NCBI RefSeq assembly: GCF_003265705.1
Contig: NW_020312902.1
Coordinates: 16,184,970 to 16,248,969 of the forward strand
Origin: Callorhinus ursinus
Taxonomy: Eukaryota; Chordata; Mammalia; Carnivora; Otariidae
Reading direction: 5' to 3'
DNA: 64,000 nucleotides
Positions 22,458 to 34,994 of the stretch are shown piece by piece. Position 1 is the first letter of the stretch. Each line of letters begins with the position of its first letter. A model generated the notes under the pieces. That model was not told the DNA's origin. It did not search any database and was given only the letters and a program-made list of their open reading frames with translations. The translations under genes and the position numbers were made by a program.

Positions 22458-22872
22458 ATCTTTTTTTTAAACTTAGTATCATTTTTATGTGTTGCTGGAT
22501 TTTATTTGCCCATATTCATGAGGGATACTGGTCTGTAATTTTATTTTCTTATAATGTCATTTTCTGGGTTTAGTATCAGGTAATGTTGACCTCATATAAT
22601 TCTCTCATCTATTTTCTGGAAGAATTTGATTAGAGGTGGTATTATTTTTTTTCCTAAATATTTGGTAGAATTTGTCAGTGAAGCGAGCTGGGCCTGGAAT
22701 TTACTTTCTTGGAAGGTTTTTAACTGTAAACCCAATTTCTTTACTAGATCTAAGACTATTTAAATTATATGTTTCTTCAGAGTGGCTTTCGGAAGGTTGT
22801 ATCGTTCAAGGAATTTGTTTTATTTCATTAACTCATAGGTTTTATGGGCATATAGTTGTTTGTAATACTCAT

Positions 22873-23051
22873 TTTTTAAAAAAGATTTATTTATTTGAGA
22901 GAGAATGAGAGAGAGAGCACATGAGAGGGAGGAGGGTCAGAGGGAGAAGCAGATGAGCAGGGAGCCTGATGGAGGACTTGATCCTGGGACTCCAGGATCA
23001 TGACCCGAGCCGAAGGCAGTTGCCTAACCAACTGAGCCACCCAGGCACCAC
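22873..23051 (-). mobile_element. SINEC, antisense
   Basis: Flanked by TGTAATAYTCATTTTT. Part of the 'agactccctgctgag' region is deleted. Confidence 0.9.
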
Positions 23052-23540
23052 TGTAATATTCATTTTTAATGTCTGTAGAGTCTTTTCTTTCTTTCATTCC
23101 TGATTTTGATAACTTATGTCTTTTCTTTTTCTTGGTCAGTCTGGCTATATGTTTTTCAGGTTTATTGATATTTTTTTTTCAAAGAACTAGCTTTTGGTTT
23201 CATAGTGGTTTTTTGTTTGTTTGTTTTGTCTCTCTTGGTTTTTAGTTTTCTATTTCATAGATTCCTGCTCTTAATTTCCTTCTTGTTGCTTCCTTTGAGT
23301 TTTGCTAGTTTCTTAAGGTGAAAGTTTAGGTCATTCATATGAGACTTTTGTTTTTTCCTAATACAAATACTCAGTCCTATCAATTTCCCTCCAAATACTA
23401 CTTTAGTTGCATCTCAAACATTTTCATTTGTTGTGTTTATGTTGTCATTCAAGTTCAGCATCCTTTCTGATTTCCCTTGTGATTTCTTCTTTGACCTTTG
23501 GATTATTTAGGACTATTTTGTTTAATTTACAAATATTTGG

Positions 23541-23734
23541 GGAATTTTATTTTAATTTTTTTAAGGATTTTATTCATTTATTTGACAGCACAAGCAGGGG
23601 GAGCAGCAGAGGGAGAGGGAGGAGCATGCTCTCTGCTGAGCAGGGAGCCCAACACAGGGCTGGATCCTGGGATCCTGGGATCATGACCCAAGCCCAGGGC
23701 AGACGCTTAACCAGCTGAGCCACCCAGGCACCCA
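23541..23734 (-). mobile_element. SINEC, antisense
   Basis: Flanked by AATTTGGGGATTTTT-like copies. Diverged GC-rich body. Confidence 0.9.
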
Positions 23735-24254
23735 ATTTGGGGATTTTTAAATTTTTTCAAGTATCTTTCTGTTAGTAATATTTAGTTTAATTCTATTTTG
23801 CTCCAAGGATATTCTTTATGTGATTTCAGTCCTTTGAAATTTATTGAGATTTGTTTTATGGCCCAGAATATGGTCCATCCTGGTAAATGACTCTTCTGCA
23901 CTTGATTTTGCTCTTGGAGTAGACTGTTCTGTAAGTTTCAGTTTGGTCAAGTTGTTTGATACGGTGTCTGTTTTCACGTATTTTTTTGTGTACTTGTTCT
24001 AAAGGGACAGAGAGGACTGTTGCAGTCTCTAACTCTAATTGTAGGTTTGTTTATTTTTTCAGTTCTTTCACTTTTTGGTTTATATATTTTATAGTTTTGC
24101 TGTCACATGTGTACACATTTAGGATTATCATATCTTGGTGAGTTAACCCTTTTATCATTGTGTAATGTCCCTCTTTATCTCTGGTAATAGTCCTCATTCT
24201 GAAGTCTGTTTGGTCTGATATTAATACAGCCATTGTGGTTTTTCTCTTTTTTCC

Positions 24255-24365
24255 CCCATTTTTCAAAGATTTTATCTTTAATCTCTATACCCAGTGTGGG
24301 GCTGAAGCCCACAACTCTGAGATCAAGAGTTGTATGCTATACCGACTGAGCTAGCCAGGCACCCC
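24255..24365 (-). mobile_element. Short old SINEC, antisense
   Basis: About 110 bp with no CT block ('atctctatacccagtgtgg', 'accgactgagctagccagg'). Flanked by TGGTTTTTCT. Confidence 0.88.
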
Positions 24366-24404
24366 TGGTTTTTCTTTTTTGCTTAGTGTCTCCATATTTC
24401 CCTT

Positions 24405-24607
24405 ATTTATTTATTTATTTTTAAAGATTTTATTTATTTATTTGACAGAGACACAGCGAGAGCAGGAACACGAGCAGGAGGAATGGGAGAGGGAGAAGCA
24501 GGCTTCCCGCGGAGCAGGGAGCCCAATGTGGGGCTCGATCCCAGGACCCTGGGATCATGACCTGAGCCGAAGGCAGATGCTTAACGACTGAACCACCGAG
24601 GCGCCCC
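24405..24607 (-). mobile_element. SINEC, antisense
   Basis: Full-length young SINE flanked by CTCCATRTTTMCC. Confidence 0.92.
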
Positions 24608-24680
24608 TCCATGTTTACCTTTTTCTATCCTTTTACTATTAACTTATCTATATTTTTATGTTTAACATGGCTCTCTCTCT

Positions 24681-24822
24681 TTTTTTTTTTTTTTTTTTTT
24701 TAAGTAGGCTCCATGCCCAGCATGCAGCCCGTTGTGGGGCTTGAAACCCATGACCTTGAGATCAAGACCTGAACTGAGGTCAAGAGTTGGATGCTTAACG
24801 GACTGAGCTACCCAGGCCCTCC
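24681..24822 (-). mobile_element. Short old SINEC, antisense
   Basis: A T21 run, then 'aagtaggctccatgcccag' and 'gactgagctacccaggccc'. Confidence 0.88.
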
Positions 24823-25489
24823 CAGTGTTCTATCACTTCAATAAAATATAAGAGTTTTCTACTAGATAGTGTTCTGTAATCACCAACCCCCACACTTACT
24901 TTGATGATATAGTTGTCGTATGTATTACATGTACATACATTGAAAACTCTACCAGACAATGCTATAATTTTTCCTTGTGACTATCATCCTTATTCTAAAA
25001 ATTTCAGAGAGAAAAATATTTTATATTTACATAGATATTTTCCATTTCCGTTACTCTTTTTATTCCAGAAGATTCAAATTTCCTTCTGGTATTATTTCTC
25101 TCAGCCTTAAAAGTTTTCTTTAGCAATTCCTTTAGAGCAGGCCTCCTGGTGACAAGATTTAAAAATTTTCCTTAATTTCTCAGGTATTTTTGCTGGATTT
25201 AGAATTTGAGTTGATAGGTTCTTGTCTTTAAGTATTTTGAAGATGGTATTCCTCTTTTTCTGGTCCCCATGGTTTCTGAAAATAAGTCTATGGTCATTTT
25301 AATAGTTTTTTTTCCTTGTTTGTAATATGTTGTTTTTCTCTAGGTTCTTTTAAGGATTTTTTCCCTTATCTTTGGCTGTTAGCAGTTTGATTATGATATG
25401 TCTAGGCATGGTTTTTCTGTGAGTTCATCCTGTTTGGGATTTGCTGAGCTTCTTGACTCTACTAAATTTGGGAGTTTTCGGCCATTCTT

Positions 25490-25701
25490 TTTTTAAATTT
25501 TTTAAAAAAAATTTTAAAGATTTTATTTATTTATTTGACAGAGAGAGACAGTGAGAGAGGGAACACAAGCAGGGGGAGTGGGAGAGGGAGAAGCAGGTTT
25601 CCCACTGAGCAGGGATCCCAATGTGGGGCTCGATCCCAGGACCTGGGATCATGACCTGAGCTGAAGGCAGACGTTTAATGACTAAACCACCCAGGCAGCC
25701 C
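25490..25701 (-). mobile_element. SINEC, antisense
   Basis: Full copy with a long A/T-rich end and degenerate head ('aaccacccaggcagccc'). Confidence 0.9.
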
Positions 25702-26163
25702 TACAAAATTTTTTCTGCTCCAAGTTCTTTCTTCTTCCTTTTCTTGGACTGCAATTACACAGATGTTAGGCTTTTTGATATTATCCCTCTTCCCTGAAGC
25801 ATTATTTGGTTACTCCCATTTTTTTCTGTTCTTCTTATTTAATAGTTTCTACTATTCTATCTTTAGGTTCACTGACTCTTGTGAGAATAATTGAATAATT
25901 TTGGATTACATCTTGGACATTTTTAATGTTACGTTGTGTAGACTCAGGGTTCAATTATAATCCTCTGGAGATTTGTTTATTTGGTTTTTGGAGGCAGTCA
26001 ACCCAGATGGGGTTAGACTACAAGTTCTGCCTCACCTCTCTGGGTTGTAGTTCCAATACCAGTTTAGTTTTCAGAGCCTTTTCTGTGCTGCTTTGGATCT
26101 TGTCCACACATGTACCACTCAAGGGTTAGTTGAGGCTTGGACTGTCGTTCAAATATCCATTCA

Positions 26164-26388
26164 GGGGGTGCCTGGGTGGCTCATTCTCTTAAGGGTCTGA
26201 CTCCTCGTTTTGGCTCAGGTCATGATCTCCAGGTCGTGGGATCAAGCTCCACGTCAGGCCTCTCACTCAGTGTGGAGTCTGCTTCAGATTCTTTCTCCCT
26301 CCCCCCCGTCCCTCCCTGCTCTCTTTCTCTCTCCCTGTCAAATAAATAAAAAGTAAATAAAATCTTTAAAACACACACACACAAAAAC
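26164..26388 (+). mobile_element. SINEC, sense (first of a tandem pair)
   Basis: Sense copy with an (AC)n-containing tail. The target AAATATCCATTCAG precedes it and follows it. Confidence 0.92.
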
Positions 26389-26407
26389 CCCACCAAATAT
26401 CCATTCA

Positions 26408-26601
26408 GGGGCCACCTGGGTGGCTCAGTCATTAAGCGTCTGCCTTCAGCTCAGGTCATGATCTCAGGGTCCTGGGATCAAGCCCTGCATCGGGCTCCCT
26501 GCTCGGCGGGAAGCCTGCTTCTCCCTCTCCCCCTGCTTGTGTTCCCTCTCTCGTTGTCTCTCGCTCTGTCAAAATAAATAAATCTTTAAAACAAACAAAC
26601 A
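26408..26601 (+). mobile_element. SINEC, sense (second of a tandem pair)
   Basis: Young copy with a (CAAA)n tail, followed by the third copy of AAATATCCATTCAG. Confidence 0.93.
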
Positions 26602-28539
26602 AATATCCATTCAGTTCTTAAAGCCTTTGCTTTGTTGCTTGTATCTTTGTTCCATATTTGCTCAGCTCAGGCATGAGCCTGAGAATTGTGCAACTATTAT
26701 ATGCAGAATTAGGGGAACACTTTCTCCTGGTTTGTCCAGGATTCCCTGTGTTCTCTGACCAGCAAAAGCCCCTTTTCCTGGTTTCTGTCTACAGAAAGGT
26801 GAGGTTTCTATTGATGTTTTAGCCCTCTACCCAACTTCTCCACCATGCATCTCTGTGAAAGCCTGAAAGAAAAATAGGAGAAAAGATAACTTGAAACTCC
26901 TTTTGTGGGTGTTTCTCTAAGTTTTGACTCCCTTCTATAACCTATCTACTTATACTTAATTTTTAGGGCCCCCAGGTAGTTACTCTGTGAATTCAGTACA
27001 GGACTTTTAGCTGTAATCAGTAAGAGAGAGAGGCTGTAGTGGGTTTTACTCTGCCATGCTGGAAGTAGCAGCACACCTTCATTTTTCCCCCCAGTTTTAT
27101 TGAAAAATAATTGGCACACATCACTATGAAGATTAAGGCATACAGAATGATGGTTTGATTTACATATATGGTGAAATGATTGCCACAGTAGGTTCAGCTA
27201 ACATCCATCTTTTCACATAGATACAATAAAAAGAAAAAAGGAAGAAAGGAAAAAATTTTTTTCTCCTTGTGATGAGAACTCTTAGGATTTTACTGTCTTA
27301 ATAGCTTTCCTGTATATCATACAGCAGTGTTAGCTAAATCCTCCTGTTGTAGAGTATCCATCCCTTATTTATCTTCTTTATTCTGTAACTGGAAGTTTGT
27401 ATCTTTTGACCACCTTCCTCCATTCCCCCTCTCCCTACCCTCCATCTCTGGTACCCCCAAGTCAGATCTCTTTTTTTATGGGTTTGTGTTTGTTTTGTTT
27501 TTAGATTACACATGTAAGTAAGATCATACAGTATTTGTCTTTCTCTGTGTCACTTATTTCACTTAGAATAATGTCTTTAGGGTACATCTGTTGTCACAAA
27601 TAGGGTTTCCTCATGTTTTATAGCTGAATAATATTCCATTGTATATATATGCCACAACTTCTTTATTCATTCATCCATTGATAGCGACTTAGATTGTTTC
27701 CATGTCTTGACTCTTACGAATGATGCTGCTCTGAACATGGGGTTTTAGATATCTTTTCAAATTAGTGTTTTGGTTTTCTTTGGATAAATGCCTAGAAGGG
27801 GAATTGCTAGATCATATGGTAGTTTTTATTTTTAATTTTTAATCTTTAAAAATTATGTTCCCATGGTGGCTGCATTAATTTACATTCCTACCAACAGTGC
27901 GTGAGGGTTCCCTTTTCTCCACATCCTATCCTTGCCAATGCTTGTTATTTCTTGTCTTTTTTTGTTAGCCGTTTTGACAGGTGAGGTGATATCTCATTGT
28001 GGTTTTGATTTGCATTTCCCTGATGAGTATGGTGTTGAACATCTTTTCACGTGGCTATTAGCCATCTATATGTCTTCTTTGAAAAAATGTCTATTCAAGT
28101 CTTCCACTCATTATTTAATTAGATTGTTTTTTTGGTGTTGTGTTATAGGAATTCTTTATATATTTTATATATTTTGGATATTAATTTGCAAATGTCTTCT
28201 CCCATTCAGTGGGTTTGTTTTGTTGATGTTTTCCTTCCTTCTCTATGCAAAAGCTTTTTATTTTGATGGAATCCCAGTTGTTTATTTTTCCTTTTTTCTC
28301 CTTTGCCTGAGGAGACAGATCCAAAAAAAATATTGCTAAGATTGATGTCCAAGAGTCTACTGCCTATATTTTCTTTTAGGAGTTTTATGGTTTCAAGTTT
28401 TACATTTAGGTCTTTAATGCATTTTGAGTTTATTGTATATGGTATAAGGAAGTGGTCCAGTTTCTTTTTTTTTGCATATAGCTATCCAGTTTTCCAAACA
28501 GCATTTATTGAAGAGACTGTCTCTTCTCCATTGTATATT

Positions 28540-28740
28540 CTTTTTTTTTTCTTTTTTCTTTTATTTATTTATTTGACAGAGAGAGACACAGAAAGAGAAG
28601 GAACACAATAGGGGGAGTGGGAGAGGGAGAAGCAGGTTTCCCACTCAGCAGGGAGCCCAATGTGGGGCTCGATGCCAGGACCTTGGGATCATGACCTGAG
28701 CCGAAGACAGACGCTTAACAACTGAGCCACCCAGCCGCCC
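28540..28740 (-). mobile_element. SINEC, antisense
   Basis: Flanked by the 17-bp duplication CTCCATTGTATATTCTT. Confidence 0.94.
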
Positions 28741-28929
28741 CTCCATTGTATATTCTTGACTCCTTTGTCATAGATTAATATATGTGAGTTTATTTCTGGA
28801 TTCTCTACTGTGTTTCATTGATCTGTGTGTCTGTTTTTGTGCTAGTAACATGCTGTTTTGATTACTATAGCTTTGTAGTATAGTTTGAGGTCTGGAGGCA
28901 TGATACCTCCAGGTTTGTTCTTCTTTCTC

Positions 28930-28972
28930 AAGATTGCTTTGGCAAAAAAAAAAAAAAAAAGATTGCTTTGGC
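28930..28972 (+). repeat. A-tail-only retroinsertion with target duplication
   Basis: AAGATTGCTTTGGC occurs at 28930-28943 and again at 28959-28972, separated only by A residues (A17 counting overlap). The surrounding antisense L1 text is continuous if one copy and the As are removed. Confidence 0.85.
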
Positions 28973-29360
28973 TATTCAGAGTGTTTGGTTCCATACAAAT
29001 TTTATGATTATTTGCTCTATTTCTGTGAAAAATGCTATTGGTATTTGGATAGGGATTGAACTGAATCTGTAGATTGCTTTGGGTAGTATGGACATTTTAA
29101 CAATATTAATTCTTCCAATCCATGAGCATGGTATATCTTTCCATTTATGTCATCTTCAATTTCTTTCACCAGTGTCTTATAATTCTCAGAGTACAGGTCT
29201 TTTACCTTTTAAATTTTTTCCTAGGTATTTTATTCTTTTTGATGCAATTGTAAATGGGATTGTTTTCTTAATTTCTCTTTCTGATCATTGGTTACTAGTG
29301 AATGGAAACACAGATTTCTGTATATTGTGTATCTTGCTGCTTTACTGAATTCATTTATTA

Positions 29361-29552
29361 GTTTTTTTTTTTTTTTAAAATTTTTTTTTTTTGAGAGAGA
29401 ATATGTGGAAGAGATTAGAGGGAAGAAGGTCAGAGGGAGAAGCAGACTCCCCGCTGAGCAGGGAGCCCAATGCAGGATTTGATCCTGGGACTCCAGGATC
29501 ATGACCTGAGCCGAAGGCAGTCGCTTAACCAACTGAGCCACCCAGGCACCCC
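29361..29552 (-). mobile_element. SINEC, antisense
   Basis: Flanked by TTCATTTATTAGTTTT. Confidence 0.94.
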
Positions 29553-30620
29553 TTCATTTATTAGTTTTAATAGTTTTTTGGTAGAGTCTTTAGTGTTTCT
29601 ATAAATAGTATCATGTCATATGCAAATAGTGACAGCTTACTTCTTCCTCCCATTTTGGATGCCTCTTCTGTATTTTTTAATATGCTGTTAATCTCTTTAA
29701 TCTTAGTTCATTTTATCCAGTGTAGTGTGCATTTCAGAAGTTCTGTTTGGACTTCTTTTTAATATGTCCATTTCTTTCCTCATTGTATTTGTATTTTCCT
29801 CAGTCTTCCTGAGAATATGGAGCATATTTACGGTAGTTGTTTTAATGTCCTTTTCCACTAATTCTGCTAATGTTTCTCATGTTTAGATCTGTTTCTATTG
29901 ACTGGTTTTTCTCTTGCTTATTTGGTCATATTTTCCTGCTTTGAATGCCTGGTAAGTTTTAAATTAGATTTTGGACATTGTGATTTTAATGTTGTGAGTG
30001 CTAGATTTTGTTTTTTATATAATGTTAAACTTTGTTCTAGAATGTGGTTACATTATTTGGAAATCAGTTTTAATCCTTTCAGGTTTGCATTTAAGGGTTG
30101 TCAGGGGAGGTTGAGAGCCATCTTTAATGTAGGCTAATTTGGCCCCATTGCTAATGCATTACCCATCTGCAGACTCTGTCTCACAACCAGTGTATGAGGA
30201 GGTCTTTCTGCTCTTGCTGGTGGAAAGACAAATTATTTTACTTGTGGAGCCCTCTGTGAGCTTAACAATTTCTTTTCCTTTCCAGTGGTTCTTTGTGCCC
30301 AGCCTTGAGTATTTTCCTCTTCTATATATGCACATCGGTATTCAGCAAAAGATGTAAGAGGACCCTTCTACAGACCTCCAGAGTTTGTCAAACTCCCTCT
30401 TCTACAGTACTCTGTCTCACAAATTCTAGGTGCCTTGGCCTCTCCAAGTGTTGGTCTCTATGTCTTTGGTTTGCCAAGACTTCTGGGTTCTGTATAGGTT
30501 CCTCCTCCCTGTCCCACAGGCTAGAAACTTCTCCATGCAGTAAGCTGGGGTAGTCGTAGGGCTCACCTTGTTTTTTTTCTTCAGGGATCACAGTTCTGTA
30601 TGCCTGTTGTCCAGTGTCTG

Positions 30621-31984
30621 ATAGTTGTTATTTCATCTGTTTTGTCCAGTGTTCTGTCATTTAAGGTAGGAGGGTAAATTATGTTTTGTTCTTCTGTCAT
30701 GGCTAGAAGAGGAAGGCTCACTGAAACATTTTTGATGGAGGCACACATTTAATATTCCTGTGACATTAATTTATTGCAGTGAAGTCCACTGAATAGGTAG
30801 GCCCTCCAAAGGAAGGAACTGCCCTGACCATGAATGATACCATATTTTGAACTGTTTTTTTTTCATTAAAAAAGATATTATAAATACTAAATAAAAAGAA
30901 AAATCAAGATGGAAAAAATAAATTTTACCATCTCTCCTTTCTAGTGCTATGATTTTCATAGTTGTGTATTAGCCTACATGTATGCATAGTGTTACATGGT
31001 TGTAATCATGTTATCCTTCTATTTTGTGTCATTCTTCTTTTTTTGTAATTTTCTTAAATCTTTTTTTTTTTCCAGCATGGGCTTAGTTTATTTAACCATT
31101 CTTTTCATGGAAATTATGGTTGTTTCCAGTTTTTACTATTACTTACTTCTCTATTTAAAATGGGTGTGTAATATGTTATTTTTGTGAACCATAATTTACT
31201 ACATAAATGATTACCCTAGCTTGAGGCTTTTAGGGCATTTTGAAATAATTTTGTGTTTAAATTTGGTAACAGAAAAGAATGTAAAAGCCTATGGCATTTC
31301 CAAAGGAAATGCGTGATGTGATGAGGTCATCTGGTGCCTGTTCACTAAGGAACAGAGCTGACAGAATATTACAGAGAAATAATCATGGACAGAGTTAAAT
31401 ACCTCTCTGAATTAAGGAGAGGAAAATTCAGCTCAATTCCATAAATGTTTTGGTCCCACCCTCAGAGAATTTATGATCTAGTGGAGGATCAAATGAAACA
31501 CATTTAAGGAGTTTCACAGTTGAGTTGGAAAAGATATGTCTGACCTGCTTAAACAATTGTGTTCATCACATGATTAAATTTGTACATATACGTTAATTAA
31601 AGGACCTTTAACTTGGAACTATACCAACTCCTCCAGCACTAAATCTTGTAAATTAGAAAAGCAATGTTCTGATAATATGTTTTATTAAGGCTTCCATACT
31701 CTCTTTCATAAAATTGCATGAATTTATAAAAATGAGGTATTGCTAGAAGAGCAGCCAGATGAGTTTTCTATCCCTCTTACAGCCATAGGCCTTCCCTCAG
31801 ATTTAGCTGCTGCTGTTACTCTCCTTGCTAGAATACCGGGCAGGAATAGCTAGTGATGGTACTCAGGTATAAAGTTCCTAGGCAAATTGGTTACACATTT
31901 CTTAATGTTTGTTGGGCTCCACTTTCCTTCCTTTGGGAAAGTCTCAGATATATTCATTCATTTGTTTGGGAGTCCATTTATTTA
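30621..31984. other. Unique or unassigned intronic sequence
   Basis: AT-rich. The stretch at 31000-31190 could be an L1 3' remnant. Nothing codable was seen. Confidence 0.5.
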
Positions 31985-32165
31985 AATAATAATAGCTAAT
32001 ATACAACATTTACTATGTGCCAGACACTGATCTAAGGCTTTATATATATTAACTTATTTAATTTTCATAATAATCCTTTCATGTAAGTATCGCTATTATT
32101 GTCTTAGTAAATGGCAGGGGCAGGAACTAGACTCTGACAGTTGGCTTCAGGGTTCATACTCAACC
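31985..32165 (-). mobile_element. MIR element, antisense
   Basis: 'actatgtgccagacactga', 'attttcataataatccttt' and 'gcaggggcaggaactagac' are antisense MIR. Confidence 0.88.
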
Positions 32166-32169
32166 ATTT

Positions 32170-32400
32170 ACAGTAAGTACATGCTCTAGAGTCATACTCT
32201 CCAGGTTCAAATTCTAGCTCAGATACATACAACTGTATGTGAATGACTTAGAGCAATTACTTGTCTCTTCTGAGTCTGTTTCTTCATTTCTTTGCTATCT
32301 TTCATATAACCTAACTTTGTTCACTTCTTGGCACATAGTAAACTTGGCTCTTATTAACTATTCCGTCATTAAAAACATAAACTTGGAGTGCCCAACATGT
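32170..32400 (+). mobile_element. MIR element, sense
   Basis: Diverged sense MIR: 'aggttcaaattctagctca', 'gacttagagcaattacttg', 'cttggcacatagtaaactt'. It is arranged tail-to-head against the antisense MIR just before it. Confidence 0.75.
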
Positions 32401-33062
32401 GCTTGCTCTTCCAAGGAGCACTTGTCCTGGTTTGTCTCTTTTCTAAAGTGGTATCAATACTGTAATGTATGGTCCTGAAGCTCTTAGCTGATTGAGGATG
32501 TTCTATATTTCCATCATCTTTCCTCCTATTGGTAAGTGTGGAGAAGAGATAGAATGTGGTCAGAAAAGGGAAGGATATTCCTATTGATTCATGTTGCAGG
32601 TCACACAGTTAAGTCATAGGAGCTAAAACAGGTTACTCCTTGATTGAAACATGACCATTCTCTATCTAGCAAGATTATTTGCCCTGTTTGACCTAGCTTA
32701 AACCTTTAGGAGAAAGGTAAGTATGGAGCAGAGGGGATACTTATTCAGCCAGCCATTTCCACTAAATCAACCCCAGCCATTAGGGAAATGATAAATGTGG
32801 CAGCCGAGTAGATGGAGGGGAACCCAAGGCAGAGGAGTATTTTGATAGAAAGTGAAAAAAAAGCTAGAGAAAAAAAATCCTGGTGAAGATAGTTGAGAAT
32901 AAGCCTTAATATTTTTCTCTAAGGTGAGGAAGTTTTAAATGGAATGTTGGTATAGGCTCTGTTTGGTTATTCTAATAAAGCTATTCCAAGATGTATCTTT
33001 ATTCCTCATATTTGTGTTTTATACGGGGGTCTAACAGATCTTTTTTCTTTTCTTCCTTATAG
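32401..33062. other. Unique intron upstream of exon 3, with 3' splice site
   Basis: Ends in the pyrimidine-rich acceptor 'ttttttcttttcttccttatag'-type tract at 33040-33062. No repeat recognised. Confidence 0.65.
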
Positions 33063-33138
33063 TCCTGAGGCTTTCTACCAATGCAGGCCAGTGGAAAGAA
33101 GCAGCTAGCAAGGTGACCCATGCATTAGTTAATATCAG
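33063..33138 (+). CDS. ARMH3: ARMH3 coding exon (window exon 3)
   Basis: This 76-bp exon lies between TTATAG and GTAAGG. TC completes the valine begun by the exon at 14223, then 24 codons read [23 protein letters not shown] and I, and AG starts an arginine codon for the next exon. It matches the ARMH3 C-terminal region exactly by recall. The splice phases agree on both sides of the 18.8-kb intron. The next expected residues (AIINHFNPK) were not found downstream in this window on the + strand. Confidence 0.93.
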
Positions 33139-34990
33139 GTAAGGAATGAGAACTTACCTCTTTCAGCATTCCTTGGCTCATCCTGAGGTTTATTGTACGT
33201 TTCTGAGTAGAGTGTGTTGAACAGTACTATTTTAAGCCCTGATATCTGTAGGAGTGGAAGAAATGTCGTACTTGATCAAGAAAAGCAGGAGTGCATGAGA
33301 CTTTCATATTGTCATATTGAAATAGCTCACAGTGCTGTTCTATGAATTTTCTTACCAAGAGATGGTTGCAAGCCCTTTTCAGGCATCTTTGTTGCCAAAG
33401 TGTTTTTTGTGTATAGGCCATCTGAAAGCTTTTTTCTGAAATTTTTTTTTCTGCCATTCTCTGTGAGTTCAGGGAATGACTCATGGGGATCTGGAACTTT
33501 GACGTTTTGCTTTACATGGCTCTTTCTATTTGTGGTAAACAAAGGCAAATGGAGCTTATGGGGCTAAATTATTTTAGGTCCCTTATGAAACAGCAAAGCA
33601 ATTACAGAGTGTTATATGTATTGGATAAAATTGAGTCAGACATGGAGTTTGGCTTAGGGTCTTAAGGAAATACCACACACTCACAGGAGTGAGCTGTTTG
33701 TAAATGGAGAGAATGTGCTTTCAGTATCATGAAGTCTCAAGCTGACTTTCCTTACATTCCTTGTTCCCTTTGTGCCTATCATTTCCCATTTTCTCAACAG
33801 TTATTAAATTGCTCTTGCAAACAATTGAAAAATTAACAACTTGAGTAGAAGAGGCAAACCCAACAGATGGGGAAACTTGATTTAGCTCCAGATGTAAGCC
33901 TTGCCAGACATTCCCAGTGATGGTAATGCACATCTACAACTTGGTATAGATTCTAATGTGTGACAGCGCTGGGATTTAGTGTTTATTTCTGTATCTTTCT
34001 TTTCTTTTCCTTTCTTTCTTTTTAATTTTTTTTTCTCTCTCTCCTTTTTTTAAAAAAAGTATAACGTCCTGTAGTGATTTACAGCGGTATTTGGCACGTC
34101 TGGGAACAAAAGAAGTGTGAAATGTGTGTGTTGGGAGAGCTGGAGTTGAGGGGGCAAGGGGGTAAGATGCGCTAACAAGATTGCACTGAAGGCTGATCTG
34201 CCTTACCTGACCCCAGAGACATTTTGCTGCAAACACAGTTTTATAAATCTCACAAATGCATATCTGTACCTAGCAAATAAACCAGATACTGTAGTGAGGC
34301 CTTATGATAAATAAAAAGAATCGGGAATTACAAACTGCCTTCTCCCAAATATCCCTTTGTGACCCAAGGGCAGTATGACAAATGTGAGTGTTTGAAAGAA
34401 GCTCCAGATTCTGGGCTAGAGTATGAAGTTCATATGGGTATAATTTATGTTGTGTTTATTTATTCATGTATTTACTTAGGCTTTGCAGGCAGCTCCTTTT
34501 CATCTGGGACCTGTTTCCTTGATCACATTCCTTTATGCTTGCTTTATCTCCTACTTTGTTGCTTTCTTTTTCAGTGGCTTCTGGCTTGGCTGCTGTCCTT
34601 ATTCTTCCCAAGGGCTGTCAAACAGCTGATTTAAGCTTTTGGCCTTTGCTTTTTGTGAATAGCCCAGAAAGGACTGGGCTGAACTTTGAGCAGATGCCTA
34701 TAACCATGACCTCTTTCTTCTCTTTGCAAGTCTCCATCAGGCCTCTACCTTCATTTTCATTCCTCCCATTTCTTTGATGAACCTGCTGCAGGGAATAATT
34801 AGATTATCTTCACTGTCACTAATGAATTAGACTTGGCGTATATGTCAAAAGTATCAAAGATCCAGTCAGTTTTCTCACGAGATTACGGGAAAAATGTGTT
34901 TGAATGTCACTTATCACACTAAGGCCAGATCAGGGCAAAATAGTTGTGATGCCAAGCCAGCTAAAGTTTACTTTTTTTCCTTTCTGACAC
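33139..34990. other. Start of the large downstream intron, unique
   Basis: Donor GTAAGG at 33139. A T/C-rich stretch lies at 33985-34060. Open frames on both strands carry no recognisable domain. Confidence 0.55.
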
Positions 34991-34994
34991 TTGA

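Larger units (their letters stand above)
18616..27060 (-). mobile_element. Long old L1 in antisense, broken by about 17 SINEs
   Basis: Read left to right this runs from the L1 3' side to its 5' side: 3' UTR-like text at 18620-19090, antisense ORF2 text at 19110-24250 ('cagcaccatttgttgaaag', 'agaactagcttttggtttc', 'aatacagccattgtggttt'), and 5' region-like text at 24840-27060 ('gattatgatatgtctaggc', 'atctttaggttcactgact'). All frames are broken. Counted as one element, it makes up most of the long ARMH3 intron. It could be more than one fragment of similar age. Confidence 0.75.
27070..30620 (-). mobile_element. Second old L1, antisense
   Basis: Starts with antisense 3' UTR ('tgaaaaataattggcacac', 'gctgaataatattccattg'), continues through antisense ORF2 ('tgtgaaaaatgctattggt', 'gtagattgctttgggtagt') and ends with 5' region-like text ('agcctttaatg'-like, 'gctaatttggccccattgc'). 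At about 3.5 kb it must be internally deleted. Frames are broken. Confidence 0.78.

Noticed and set aside
27932..28339. 135-codon hydrophobic frame resembling a membrane protein
   Set aside because: It is the antisense of an old L1 3' region; AT-rich antisense L1 reads as Phe/Leu-rich protein.
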